Of a stretch of DNA of 64,000 bases, positions 7,363 to 14,615 are shown one piece after another. The stretch lies in assembly GCA_958295895.1 (NCBI GenBank), contig CATQHI010000020.1, positions 1-64,000 on the forward strand, given 5' to 3'. The position numbers and the translations under genes were made by a program. Every line of letters starts with the position of its first letter. The stretch's first letter is position 1. The notes beneath the pieces are model-generated. The model saw only the letters and a list, made by a program, of their open reading frames with translations, ran no database searches and was not told where the DNA came from. This DNA is from Saprospiraceae bacterium (lineage in GTDB: Bacteria > Bacteroidota > Bacteroidia > Chitinophagales > Saprospiraceae).

Positions 7363-9297
7363 CTACCGCTGCTGGTAGAGCCGTGGTGGCACGTCACTGA
7401 CCGGTATGCGCACCTCTACCCGCGTACCCGCCGCTGCTCCTGAGGGATGGTACAAATCGGTGATGGTGACCCACTTACCCTGGGCATCGGACAACAGCTG
7501 GAGGCGACTTTCGGTGATTTCCGTGCCACGACTTTGGTGCTGGCGACTGGGATCGAGCGCCTGCATCTCGCGTACCCGCACCCGGCCGATACCATCATCC
7601 GTGACGGTGGCCAGGAGGTAGTCATCGTCGGCAGTAGCAAAGGTAACCGCGATGTGGCCCCGGGCCTGCCCCCGCAGACCGTGCTCGATGGCGTTCTCTA
7701 CGTAGGGCTGCAGGATCATAGTCGGCACACCTATGATGTCTTCCTCTAGTTCTGGGCTTAGGGTGATGTCGTAGGTTAACTGCCCCTCGAAGCGCAGGTG
7801 GCGGTTGATCTCCAGGTAGTCGGTCAGAAATTGTCGCTCCTCCTCCAGGCTGATGGCCTCGTAGTTGCTGTACTCCAGGCTACGGCGCATCAGCATGGCA
7901 AATTTAGCCAGGTATTTGCTGGCAGTGGCCGCTTCATTGTCCGAGATGAAGGATTGTATGCTATTTAGGGCATTGTAGAGAAAGTGAGGATTCATCTGCG
8001 CCCGTAGTGCCCGTAGCTGCAGCTGGCTGGCCCGCAGTTTAAGCTGCCGATTCTCCTGCTCCCGCTCCTCGGCGCGGAACTGGGCGGCGAACTGCTGCTG
8101 CCGCAGCAGGTCGATCTGAGTGTGGTAGCGCTGGTTGTAGTGGTCGTAGGTGCGGTGGTGAGTATAGGCGGCGCGGTAATCGTCGGTCTCCTCGTACGCC
8201 ACGCTGAGGTAGAGGTACGCATCGGCCGTAAGGCTCAGGAGCTGAGGATCGCTGGTGGCATCGTCGACGGGCACCGCTTCGAGAATGTGCTGGAGCTGGT
8301 CGATGGCCTCGGTCCACCGGCTGCCGTCCATTAGCAGAGTAGCCCGCATGGAACCTACGATGGCGAGTTGCACCTGATCCGGGGAGTGCTCGCTACGGTA
8401 AAGTTCTTCGGCACGGGCCAGGTAGCGGCCGGCGCGTTCGGGCTGCTCCAGATGGTGGTAGCAGTAGCCCATGTTGGCATAGGTGGCGGCCAGGGCTTGG
8501 GTAGATCCGTTGGCGTTACTATCCACCACGGCACGGAAATAGGTAAGTGCTTGCTCGTAGGCCCCACTGGCCAGAAGTTCCTTGCCGAGGTTCAGTTGGT
8601 GCCAGGGCAGGCGGGCCCGGAGTCCGATGGCCTCGCAGCGCACGATAGCCTTTTGAAAGGCAGCAATGGCCCCCCCCCGCTCGCCGCTTCCCTGGTAGAC
8701 GGCCCCGAGACCGGCCTGGGTGAGGGCGTAGAAGTAGTGATCCTTCGGGGTGAGGGTAAAGGTTTGGCCCTCTAGTAGGGTTTCGGCCTCCATAAATTTG
8801 CGGGTGGCCTTGGGGTAACCAAAGTAGAGAAGGTATAGGTAGCCGTGGCGGCTGGCAGCGCGGGCGTGGAGCTGATCGCTAGGATACGCCTCCAGTAACC
8901 GGTAACAGGTGTCGAGGTAGTCACTGGCCGCCTCGGTTTGGCCTAGATTGGCGAGGTGACCGATGTAGTCCAGATAAATTTCGAGTTTATCGGCAATGTC
9001 GCCCCGGCTCTCGGCAATGGCAATGGCGGTCGCGAAGGGAGCTACTGCGGCTTCATGGCGGTATTCCTGACTCTCCAGACTGGCTAGGTAACGGGCGTGG
9101 TCGAACGTATAATCATACCCCGTACGATCTTCGAGACTGCTTACAGTGGCCCCCAGGGTAGTTAGGTGCTCGTGTAGTTCGTTAAGTAGTAGGCGGGCAC
9201 GAACGGGATCGGTATAGACACAGTCATGCAGGAGATCACGGATGATCTCGACACGGGTGAGGGCCGCCGTCGTCGCTTGCGGGGAGGCGGGCACCAT
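7363..9297 (-). CDS. Soluble TPR-containing LytS-type sensor histidine kinase
   Basis: A 644-residue protein with no signal peptide and no convincing transmembrane segment. Residues of about 30-390 form tandem TPR-like helical repeats (for example AVYQGSGERGGAIAAFQKAI and ANMGYCYHHLEQPERAGRYL). A short charged coiled coil (EEREQENRQLKLRAS) leads into a His_kinase domain with the H-box MNPHFLYNALNSIQ (His about 438). The C-terminal HATPase has the N-box (QPYVENAIEHGL) and G-box (DDGIG). The TPR kinases of this family known to me usually place a membrane helix between TPRs and kinase; here it is missing. The gene starts 9 bp after a small GG-leader peptide gene and lies downstream of a LytTR regulator, its probable partner. 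What the TPRs bind is unknown. Confidence 0.9.
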   Translation of the reverse strand: MVPASPQATTAALTRVEIIRDLLHDCVYTDPVRARLLLNELHEHLTTLGATVSSLEDRTGYDYTFDHARYLASLESQEYRHEAAVAPFATAIAIAESRGDIADKLEIYLDYIGHLANLGQTEAASDYLDTCYRLLEAYPSDQLHARAASRHGYLYLLYFGYPKATRKFMEAETLLEGQTFTLTPKDHYFYALTQAGLGAVYQGSGERGGAIAAFQKAIVRCEAIGLRARLPWHQLNLGKELLASGAYEQALTYFRAVVDSNANGSTQALAATYANMGYCYHHLEQPERAGRYLARAEELYRSEHSPDQVQLAIVGSMRATLLMDGSRWTEAIDQLQHILEAVPVDDATSDPQLLSLTADAYLYLSVAYEETDDYRAAYTHHRTYDHYNQRYHTQIDLLRQQQFAAQFRAEEREQENRQLKLRASQLQLRALRAQMNPHFLYNALNSIQSFISDNEAATASKYLAKFAMLMRRSLEYSNYEAISLEEERQFLTDYLEINRHLRFEGQLTYDITLSPELEEDIIGVPTMILQPYVENAIEHGLRGQARGHIAVTFATADDDYLLATVTDDGIGRVRVREMQALDPSRQHQSRGTEITESRLQLLSDAQGKWVTITDLYHPSGAAAGTRVEVRIPVSDVPPRLYQQR

Positions 9298-9306
9298 AGG
9301 GGAGGC

Positions 9307-9456
9307 TTACTGGGGCATGATGCCACCGCAGACCCGCCGGAACCAGTAGCCGCGGCGCTTGCCACCGGTGACCTGATCCATGGTGTCGCGGTCCAGCGGT
9401 TTGATCGTCTGGTCCTGTTTCAGCTCTTCGATTGTTTTTTTCCCGTTCTTAGCCAT
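9307..9456 (-). CDS. Small peptide with double-glycine leader, candidate signal or RiPP precursor
   Basis: A 49-codon gene read directly from the sequence. The N-terminal 32 residues form a charged helical leader ending LDRDTMDQVTGG, which resembles the GG-type leaders cleaved by C39 peptidases of bacteriocin and pheromone exporters. The remaining core would be KRRGYWFRRVCGGIMPQ: 17 residues, strongly basic and aromatic, with one cysteine and a second GG. The gene lies between a LytTR response regulator (106 bp upstream) and a TPR histidine kinase (9 bp downstream), an arrangement like peptide-pheromone operons. No exporter or modifying enzyme is in the window. It could instead be an unrelated small basic protein. 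The reading frame is certain; expression and processing are inferred. Confidence 0.6.
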   Translation of the reverse strand: MAKNGKKTIEELKQDQTIKPLDRDTMDQVTGGKRRGYWFRRVCGGIMPQ

Positions 9457-9535
9457 GAGTGGCGTAATGTAGTAGTTGGTGTTCAGTAAGTGGTGGGGGT
9501 ACGTTAACCGTCGGAACCGGTTACTACCCTAGCTT

Positions 9536-9543
9536 TAAAGGTA
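9536..9543 (-). promoter_or_regulatory. Possible -7 element for the peptide/kinase genes
   Basis: On the minus strand TACCTTTA differs from TAnnTTTG at one base and lies about 80 bp before the peptide ATG, within the 106-bp gap after the regulator gene. This would allow separate transcription of peptide and kinase. The same gap holds sequences loosely like LytTR half-sites (for example TACGTTAAC at 9500-9508), too weak to call. Confidence 0.3.
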
Positions 9544-9562
9544 GGTACTATCTAGGTAACGG

Positions 9563-10327
9563 TTAATTTAGCTCCTGTAGCGCCCGTAAACGTGTTAAAA
9601 AGGCGGGCCTGCGACGCCGACTTACGTCGATGCGCTTGCCATCCTCCATGATGAGGTACCCCCCTTCACCCTTTATAAAGCGTTTCATGTAGTTCATGTT
9701 GATGACGTGGCCCTTGTGCACGCGGTAAAAATTGCAGTGCGCCAGCAGGTCCTCGTAGTGCTTGATGGTGCGCGAGGCGGTGATGCGCTGTCCGTCCCGT
9801 AGGTGGATGTGGGTATAGTTATCGTCGGCCTCGAAGCGCACGATGTTGCTGATCTCCTCGAAGCGCATACCGTCGACGGCTCCGATGGGCAGTTTCTTAA
9901 AGGTGTTGGGATTACCCTGGTACTGCCGCATGGCGGCGATGCGCTCGTCGGTCCGGGCCTGCTGCCGGGGCTTGACGCGGCCCACGGCCTCCACGAGGCG
10001 ATCGGGATCGATGGGTTTAAGGATGTAGCCGATGCCCGAGTAATCAAAGGCCTTCATCGCGAACTGGTCGTAGGCCGTCACGAAGATGACGTCGAAGTCG
10101 ATGGGCCGTATCTCATCCAGCAGCCGAAAAACCTTCCCGTCACTCAGGTTGATGTCCATGAAGGCTACGTCAACGTGAAGGTCCGGCTGGGCAAACAAGG
10201 CCACGCCGGTGGCTACCCCGTCGGCTTCCCCCACTACCTCTAGGTCGGGGCAGTGGAGCTGGAGCATATTTTTGAGGTTGACGAGGCCTTTGCGTTCGTC
10301 TTCGATGATTACGGCGTTCAGGAGCAT
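9563..10327 (-). CDS. LytTR-family response regulator
   Basis: A 254-residue protein starting at the ATG at 10327 (MLLNAVIIEDERKG). The receiver domain (about 1-125) has the acidic pair after the first strand, the phosphorylatable Asp58 (FMDIN), the conserved Thr region (FVTAYDQ) and Lys (YILKPID). A C-terminal LytTR DNA-binding domain (about 150-254) contains the typical RFEADDNYTHIHL, FYRVHKGHVINM and RRRRPAFLTRL segments. It most likely accepts phosphate from the TPR kinase encoded two genes downstream and controls transcription. A perfect TAnnTTTG element stands about 28 bp upstream. Target genes cannot be told from the window. Confidence 0.93.
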   Translation of the reverse strand: MLLNAVIIEDERKGLVNLKNMLQLHCPDLEVVGEADGVATGVALFAQPDLHVDVAFMDINLSDGKVFRLLDEIRPIDFDVIFVTAYDQFAMKAFDYSGIGYILKPIDPDRLVEAVGRVKPRQQARTDERIAAMRQYQGNPNTFKKLPIGAVDGMRFEEISNIVRFEADDNYTHIHLRDGQRITASRTIKHYEDLLAHCNFYRVHKGHVINMNYMKRFIKGEGGYLIMEDGKRIDVSRRRRPAFLTRLRALQELN

Positions 10328-10354
10328 AGCGTGGATCGGTAAGGGGTACGTCAC

Positions 10355-10362
10355 CAAAACTA
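10355..10362 (-). promoter_or_regulatory. -7 promoter element for the LytTR regulator
   Basis: TAGTTTTG on the minus strand matches TAnnTTTG exactly, 27 nt before the ATG at 10327. No clear -33 TTG accompanies it. It lies between the lptC stop and the regulator, so the regulator need not be read from the lptC operon. Confidence 0.5.
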
Positions 10363-10376
10363 CGAAACCCCCGACT

Positions 10377-10934
10377 TTATTCCGCGGGCCGACTTACCGG
10401 GATGCGGCCGTCCACCTGTAGGACCCGTGCATTGGTAAACGACGGATCGCTCTCCAGGCCGTACCCCGTAATGATGTAGTCCGGCTGGGTAAGCACGACG
10501 AACTTATTCGTGTAGATCAACTCCCGTTGCTCGTCCCAGTTGAGCTCCTCGGTTTCGAGCCGCTGCCGGTCTACGGACTCCCACACCACGCTATCCCGCA
10601 CGGTGATCAGATTATTCCTGCGGCGGTAAATGCCCTGGTGGGCGACGAGGGTGCTGGTCGTATCCTGGTTCTCGTCGAGAAAGTAGGCAATGATCCCGTC
10701 CGGAAATTCCTGCCGGGGGTCGGCCGGGGTCAGGTAATTATACATCGTGGGGGCCCGGAGGATAAGGCGGATGCGGGCCGAGTCACTGTATAGAATCTGT
10801 ACTTCGCGGGCTATTTCGACCTGATCGTCCAAGCGCTCCTCCAGACGGGCCACATCGGCGGGGTCATTGACACAGGCGGTCAGCAGCGGGGGTAGCATTA
10901 GTGCCAGCATGGCAGCACCGGCCCGCCGGTACAT
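10377..10934 (-). CDS. lptC: LptC-like LPS-export protein
   Basis: A 185-residue protein with a lipoprotein-like N-terminus (lipobox LLTAC at about 17-21). The LptC/YrbK-type beta-jellyroll repeats follow: ARIRLILRAPTMYNY, FPDGIIAYFLDENQDTTSTLVAHQGIY, LITVRDSVVWES, LETEELNWDEQRELIYTNKFVVL and YIITGYGLESD. This strand pattern, ending in the ITGYGLESD signature, is typical of Bacteroidota LptC. The protein would bridge the inner-membrane LptBFG complex to LptA in lipopolysaccharide transport. Its ATG overlaps the stop of the small membrane-protein gene (TAATG), and ppiD lies further upstream. Confidence 0.88.
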   Translation of the reverse strand: MYRRAGAAMLALMLPPLLTACVNDPADVARLEERLDDQVEIAREVQILYSDSARIRLILRAPTMYNYLTPADPRQEFPDGIIAYFLDENQDTTSTLVAHQGIYRRRNNLITVRDSVVWESVDRQRLETEELNWDEQRELIYTNKFVVLTQPDYIITGYGLESDPSFTNARVLQVDGRIPVSRPAE

Positions 10935-11107
10935 TACGCCCAGGGGGTAAACTGGGGGAGTAGGAGGCCGTAGAGCTCCGGTTTTTCGGGCACGAAGGCC
11001 TGATTCGCTTTATAGATGTAGATACACAGCAGGACAAAAAGAAGGAAGGCGATTACGCCACCCATCAGTACGTAGCCCTTGATTCCGGCATTTCTTATTT
11101 CAGACAT
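10934..11107 (-). CDS. Small single-span membrane protein
   Basis: A 57-residue ORF, below the size of usual ORF calls. It begins MSEIRNAGIKGYVLMGG, followed by one strongly hydrophobic segment (about residues 12-32, VIAFLLFVLLCIYIY). A short tail after it (KANQAFVPEKPELYGLL) contains several prolines. The stop overlaps the lptC start by one base and the start is 39 bp after ppiD, so it is almost certainly co-expressed with both. The family is not recognised. The position suggests a role in LPS export or envelope maturation, but that is only context. Confidence 0.65.
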   Translation of the reverse strand: MSEIRNAGIKGYVLMGGVIAFLLFVLLCIYIYKANQAFVPEKPELYGLLLPQFTPWA

Positions 11108-11146
11108 CTTGCTTCGCTTTTGAGCGCTTGTCGCGTCCCTTTCTTT

Positions 11147-13291
11147 TTAACGCCGGTTACTGCATTCGGTGTTCATGCGCTGGTCCTCTACCTCCACCTC
11201 GGCACGCAGTCCGTTCAGTAGTTGCTGGGGTACCCGGGTGCGGCTGTTGAGGTTCATGGCCACGCGCGCACTGGGCAGGCTTCCGCTGCTACCGCTGGGT
11301 GCATCCGTCAGGGGCTTGATCAGGTACACACCGTTAGCTCCTACGATGGGGCCGGTGACCTGATTCGTGGCTCCGGTGGCCGCCGCGGCGACTACCCTGG
11401 GTTCGGCACCGATACCCTGGGGAAGGTTATTCTGCGTGAAACTAACGGAAGAAAGCGTATCGATCACCGCGTCGTACTGCTGGGCCGCCTGGGCCAGGTC
11501 CATGCCCCGGAGCGCGTCGGCCAGTTTGCGGCCCTTGAGGCGGTCGCGTACCGGACCCTCGATGCTGCTGCGGAGGGCTGCCACCGGCGCCTCGCCTACG
11601 GGTAGCGTGTTATCTACCCCCACTACTACGTACTTATCCTCGTAGAAAAAGTTAGGATCGGTAAAGGTGTACACGAAGCCACTGACATCCCCCTGTCCGG
11701 CTCCGAATGCCCAGCAGACCATATCCCGTACGTCCTGCCCGTTGCCGAGGTTTTCGATGTAGTAGGTGCCGATGTTGAGCGGCTGGGTCACCTCTACGGT
11801 AAGGCCTTCGGCCTCGGCGGCGGAGCGTAACTCGGCCAGATTATTCTTTCCGGTCAGGAATTCCTCAGCACGTACACGTACGGCGTCCTCGGTATCGCTG
11901 CTGGGGATCATCTGCTCGGTTACGTAGGCTACGTTTACCCGGGGGGTAGTACTGCTGCTGCGCCGGATGACCTCGATGAGCTGTACGCCGGTAGCCGTGC
12001 TGATCTTATACAGCCGGCCCGGCTCGGCGGTGATGAAGGCCAGGCGGTCTACGGCGGGATCAAGCTGACCGGGCTCGATGTTTTCTAGGAGGCCGTTGGT
12101 AGCAACGCTACGCGAGTCGCGGTTGAACTCACCGGCGAGCTCATCGAATTTACCGGGGTCGGCCTCAAGTACGGTCTGTAGGCTGTCGACCAGCCGATTG
12201 GCTTCCGTCAGTTGAGTGGGGATGTTGGCGTTGCGTACGATACGCCGTAGGGTGACGCTATCGGGCACCTCCCGCCGGTCGATGAGCTTGGCCAGGGCCA
12301 TGAGCTGACCTTCCACGAAGGGACCGTATATCTCACCTACCTCCACCTCATTCATCAGCGTGCTGGCGATGGAGGGAGCTATTTGGTCTTCGGCCACGTA
12401 GGAGCCGGTGTAGGAGCCGTCGTTGGTGATGGCAAAGAGGCTGTCCTCGCGCGCGGGGGTATCACGCCAGCGGGCGGCAAGGTCCTGCATCGTAGCACGT
12501 ACCGCGGCACTGTCCTCGGGGGTAGCCTCCACGGGGAAGTTCACGTAGGCCAGTTGGCGGGTCTCCTCCAGGTTGTCGTAGCGGCTACGGTACTCATTTA
12601 CGTACTCCTGTAGATCGGCGTCCGTGACTTCTACCTCATCATTATCGAGTTCGTCGAAGGGGATACGCACTACGGCCACGTCGCGGGTAGCGGTTTGGGC
12701 ATCGGCGTAGTCCTGGGCCATCCAGCTCGGGGCGTACATGGCCTTGGAGACCAGGGCGCTGAGTTTTTCCTGCAGCCGCTGGGTGCGTACCTGCCGGTTC
12801 TGGTAGGTCCAGATATCGGCAAAGTTGGGGTAGCGCTGCTGCAGGTCCGAGATGTCACCGGACTCGATTTGTCCGCGCACTTGGTTCAGAAAGGTAGGGT
12901 CCACCTGACCGGTCTGCCGGTCGCCGTAGGTCTGGCGAATCACCGGGCTGTAGCGGGGGCCGTAGGTGAGCTCGTCGAGCTCGTTTTTGGTTACGGCTAG
13001 GCCCAGTTTATCGGTTTCGTTGCGGATCAGGCCCTCGCTGAGGTAAAAGTTCCAGAGGTTGTCGCGGCTCTGGTAGGCATCGTTGCTGGTGCCGGCTACC
13101 TGGAGCGTGCGCTCGAACTCGTTGCGCTCGATCTCGACCTCGCCCACGCGGGCCAGCATGGCTTCGGCCGGGCCGATGGGGCCGCGGGTACCGCTGTTCA
13201 TGATGTCCGACAGAACGAACAGGGCGATGCCGCCGCCAATGAAGAGGAGGACCAGCAGGGGGTTTTTCCGAATCTTACCAATCAGTGCCAT
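11147..13291 (-). CDS. PpiD-like membrane-anchored peptidyl-prolyl isomerase
   Basis: A 714-residue protein whose N-terminus is that of PpiD (MALIGKIRKNPLLVLLFIGGGIALFVLSDI): a short cytoplasmic stretch and one membrane anchor, with the rest periplasmic. A SurA_N-like helical region follows (about 40-200). PPIC-related segments are seen in the middle (SVTLRRIVRNANIP..., about 345-450), and a long C-terminal region has a second fold-like repeat (about 580-680). The family assists folding of proteins leaving the Sec translocon. It heads the group ppiD, small membrane protein, lptC. Parvulin catalytic residues are poorly conserved by eye, as often in PpiD. Confidence 0.87.
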   Translation of the reverse strand: MALIGKIRKNPLLVLLFIGGGIALFVLSDIMNSGTRGPIGPAEAMLARVGEVEIERNEFERTLQVAGTSNDAYQSRDNLWNFYLSEGLIRNETDKLGLAVTKNELDELTYGPRYSPVIRQTYGDRQTGQVDPTFLNQVRGQIESGDISDLQQRYPNFADIWTYQNRQVRTQRLQEKLSALVSKAMYAPSWMAQDYADAQTATRDVAVVRIPFDELDNDEVEVTDADLQEYVNEYRSRYDNLEETRQLAYVNFPVEATPEDSAAVRATMQDLAARWRDTPAREDSLFAITNDGSYTGSYVAEDQIAPSIASTLMNEVEVGEIYGPFVEGQLMALAKLIDRREVPDSVTLRRIVRNANIPTQLTEANRLVDSLQTVLEADPGKFDELAGEFNRDSRSVATNGLLENIEPGQLDPAVDRLAFITAEPGRLYKISTATGVQLIEVIRRSSSTTPRVNVAYVTEQMIPSSDTEDAVRVRAEEFLTGKNNLAELRSAAEAEGLTVEVTQPLNIGTYYIENLGNGQDVRDMVCWAFGAGQGDVSGFVYTFTDPNFFYEDKYVVVGVDNTLPVGEAPVAALRSSIEGPVRDRLKGRKLADALRGMDLAQAAQQYDAVIDTLSSVSFTQNNLPQGIGAEPRVVAAAATGATNQVTGPIVGANGVYLIKPLTDAPSGSSGSLPSARVAMNLNSRTRVPQQLLNGLRAEVEVEDQRMNTECSNRR

Positions 13292-13343
13292 ACGCTATAC
13301 GTCTTATTTTGCCCCGCCCGGGGGGCTTGGGGGCGCGAAGATA

Positions 13344-13949
13344 CTACAACTTGGCCGCAGTGGGGTCCCTACCGAAGTGGATCAGTCGTTCGTATACCAA
13401 ATCTACCGGCAGGCCCATCACGGTGGGGTAGGTGCCCTCGATGCGCCGAATCTTGGCCAGCCCGATCCATTCCTGAATCGCGTAGGCACCCGCTTTGTCA
13501 AAGGGGCGGTAGGTATCGACGTACCAGGCGATCTCGTCTTCCTCCACCACGTTGAGTTGCACCTGCGCGCCGCCGCAAAAGACTTCTTCGCGGGTGTAGG
13601 ATTTAAGGCAGCAGCCGGTAATGACGGTATGGGTGCGTCCCGAAAGCCTACGCAGGGTGGTTATGGCATGTTCCCGATCACGGGGCTTTCCGAAGATCTC
13701 ATCGTCGAGAATGACGACACTGTCGGCGGTCAGTAGCACCTCATCGGCGGACTGTAAAAGCGGGGCGGCAGCCTGTGCCTTAAGGCGGGCCAGGTACGGA
13801 GCCACCTCCAGAGTGGGTAGCTCGGGGGGGTATATTTCCTCCACCTCCACCGTGCGGATGGTAAAGGGGATCCCAGCCTGCTCCAGGAGCTGACTGCGGC
13901 GGGGCGACTTGCTGGCCAGAATCAGGGAAAGCTGGGGCGGAATGCGCAT
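13344..13949 (-). CDS. Maf-like nucleoside triphosphate pyrophosphatase
   Basis: A protein of about 201 residues starting at the ATG at 13949, where the typical Maf N-terminus appears (LSLILASKSPRRSQLLEQAGIPF). Further Maf motifs are DSVVILDDEIFGKPRD and AGAYAIQEW. The family hydrolyses non-canonical or modified nucleotides (dTTP/UTP or m7GTP types) and is linked to septum control. The start is 2 bp after the stop of the sugar isomerase gene. The longer frame upstream of this ATG lies inside that gene and is rejected. Which substrate subtype applies was not determined. Confidence 0.93.
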   Translation of the reverse strand: MRIPPQLSLILASKSPRRSQLLEQAGIPFTIRTVEVEEIYPPELPTLEVAPYLARLKAQAAAPLLQSADEVLLTADSVVILDDEIFGKPRDREHAITTLRRLSGRTHTVITGCCLKSYTREEVFCGGAQVQLNVVEEDEIAWYVDTYRPFDKAGAYAIQEWIGLAKIRRIEGTYPTVMGLPVDLVYERLIHFGRDPTAAKL

Positions 13950-13951
13950 AG

Positions 13952-14527
13952 TTAGGAGGGGGTACCGAAGAGTTGTTGCTCGACGTCCTCGCACAGGATG
14001 TGGCCCAGGAGCATGTGGCCCTCCTGAATGCGCGGGGTGTCGGTGCTGGGGATGTTGATGAGGATGTCTACGAGGTGGCCGAGCTCGCCGCCGCTGCTAC
14101 CGGTCAGGGCGATCAGGGTACACCCGGCTTTCTTCCCGGCCACGGCGGCGGCCAGGATGTTGCGGCTGTTGCCGCTGGTGCTGAGCAGGAACAGGACATC
14201 TCCGGCCCGGGCCATGCCGGTAGTGAGCCGGCTGAAGGCGTGGTCGTAGCCATAGTCGTTGGCCACGGCGGTCAGGAAGCTGGTGTTGACGTGCATGGCC
14301 TCGGCGAAGAGCGGCGGGCGGTCGAGGTAGAAGCGCCCACTGAGCTCGGCCGCGAGGTGCTGGGCATCGGCCGCCGAACCGCCGTTGCCGCAGAACAGGG
14401 CCTTGCCGCCGGCCCGGAAGGTCTTTACGCAGGCGGTGGTAGCCTGGCTCAGCCGCTCCAGCAGGGCGGTATCGGCCAGGATGGCCTGCTTGACGGCGAT
14501 GGCAGCCCGGATACGGTCGTGCGGCAT
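13952..14527 (-). CDS. gmhA: GmhA-like phosphoheptose isomerase (SIS domain)
   Basis: A 191-residue single SIS-domain protein. Signature segments are FCGNGGSAADAQHLAAELSGRF (phosphosugar-binding loop), FLLSTSGNSRNIL, and the C-terminal HMLLGHILCEDVEQ helix with active-site-type Glu and His residues. Length and motifs fit sedoheptulose-7-phosphate isomerase, the first step of heptose synthesis for LPS or S-layer glycans. The gene is followed directly by maf. A strong hairpin (14544-14584) lies 17 bp before its ATG. A related SIS phosphosugar isomerase cannot be excluded. Confidence 0.88.
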   Translation of the reverse strand: MPHDRIRAAIAVKQAILADTALLERLSQATTACVKTFRAGGKALFCGNGGSAADAQHLAAELSGRFYLDRPPLFAEAMHVNTSFLTAVANDYGYDHAFSRLTTGMARAGDVLFLLSTSGNSRNILAAAVAGKKAGCTLIALTGSSGGELGHLVDILINIPSTDTPRIQEGHMLLGHILCEDVEQQLFGTPS

Positions 14528-14543
14528 AGCGGGGGTAGAATGA

Positions 14544-14584
14544 CCGTCGGGGCCAGCGCCGACTCAGTGGCGTGGCCCCGACGG
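14544..14584 (-). terminator. GGGGCC-stem hairpin downstream of cargo gene A
   Basis: Arms of about 16-17 bp (CCGTCGGGGCCA... and ...TGGCCCCGACGG) pair with one bulge and a short loop. It lies 32 bp after the stop of gene A. No T-run follows on the minus strand, so termination is less certain than for the D to F hairpins. It could also act in the gmhA leader. Confidence 0.55.
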
Positions 14585-14615
14585 TGGGGTAAAACTACGG
14601 CGTGAAGGCTTGACC

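Noticed and set aside
9457-9562. LytTR binding sites before the peptide gene
   Set aside because: A few sequences resemble half-sites at 8 of 9 positions, but spacing and orientation are not those of a direct-repeat operator.
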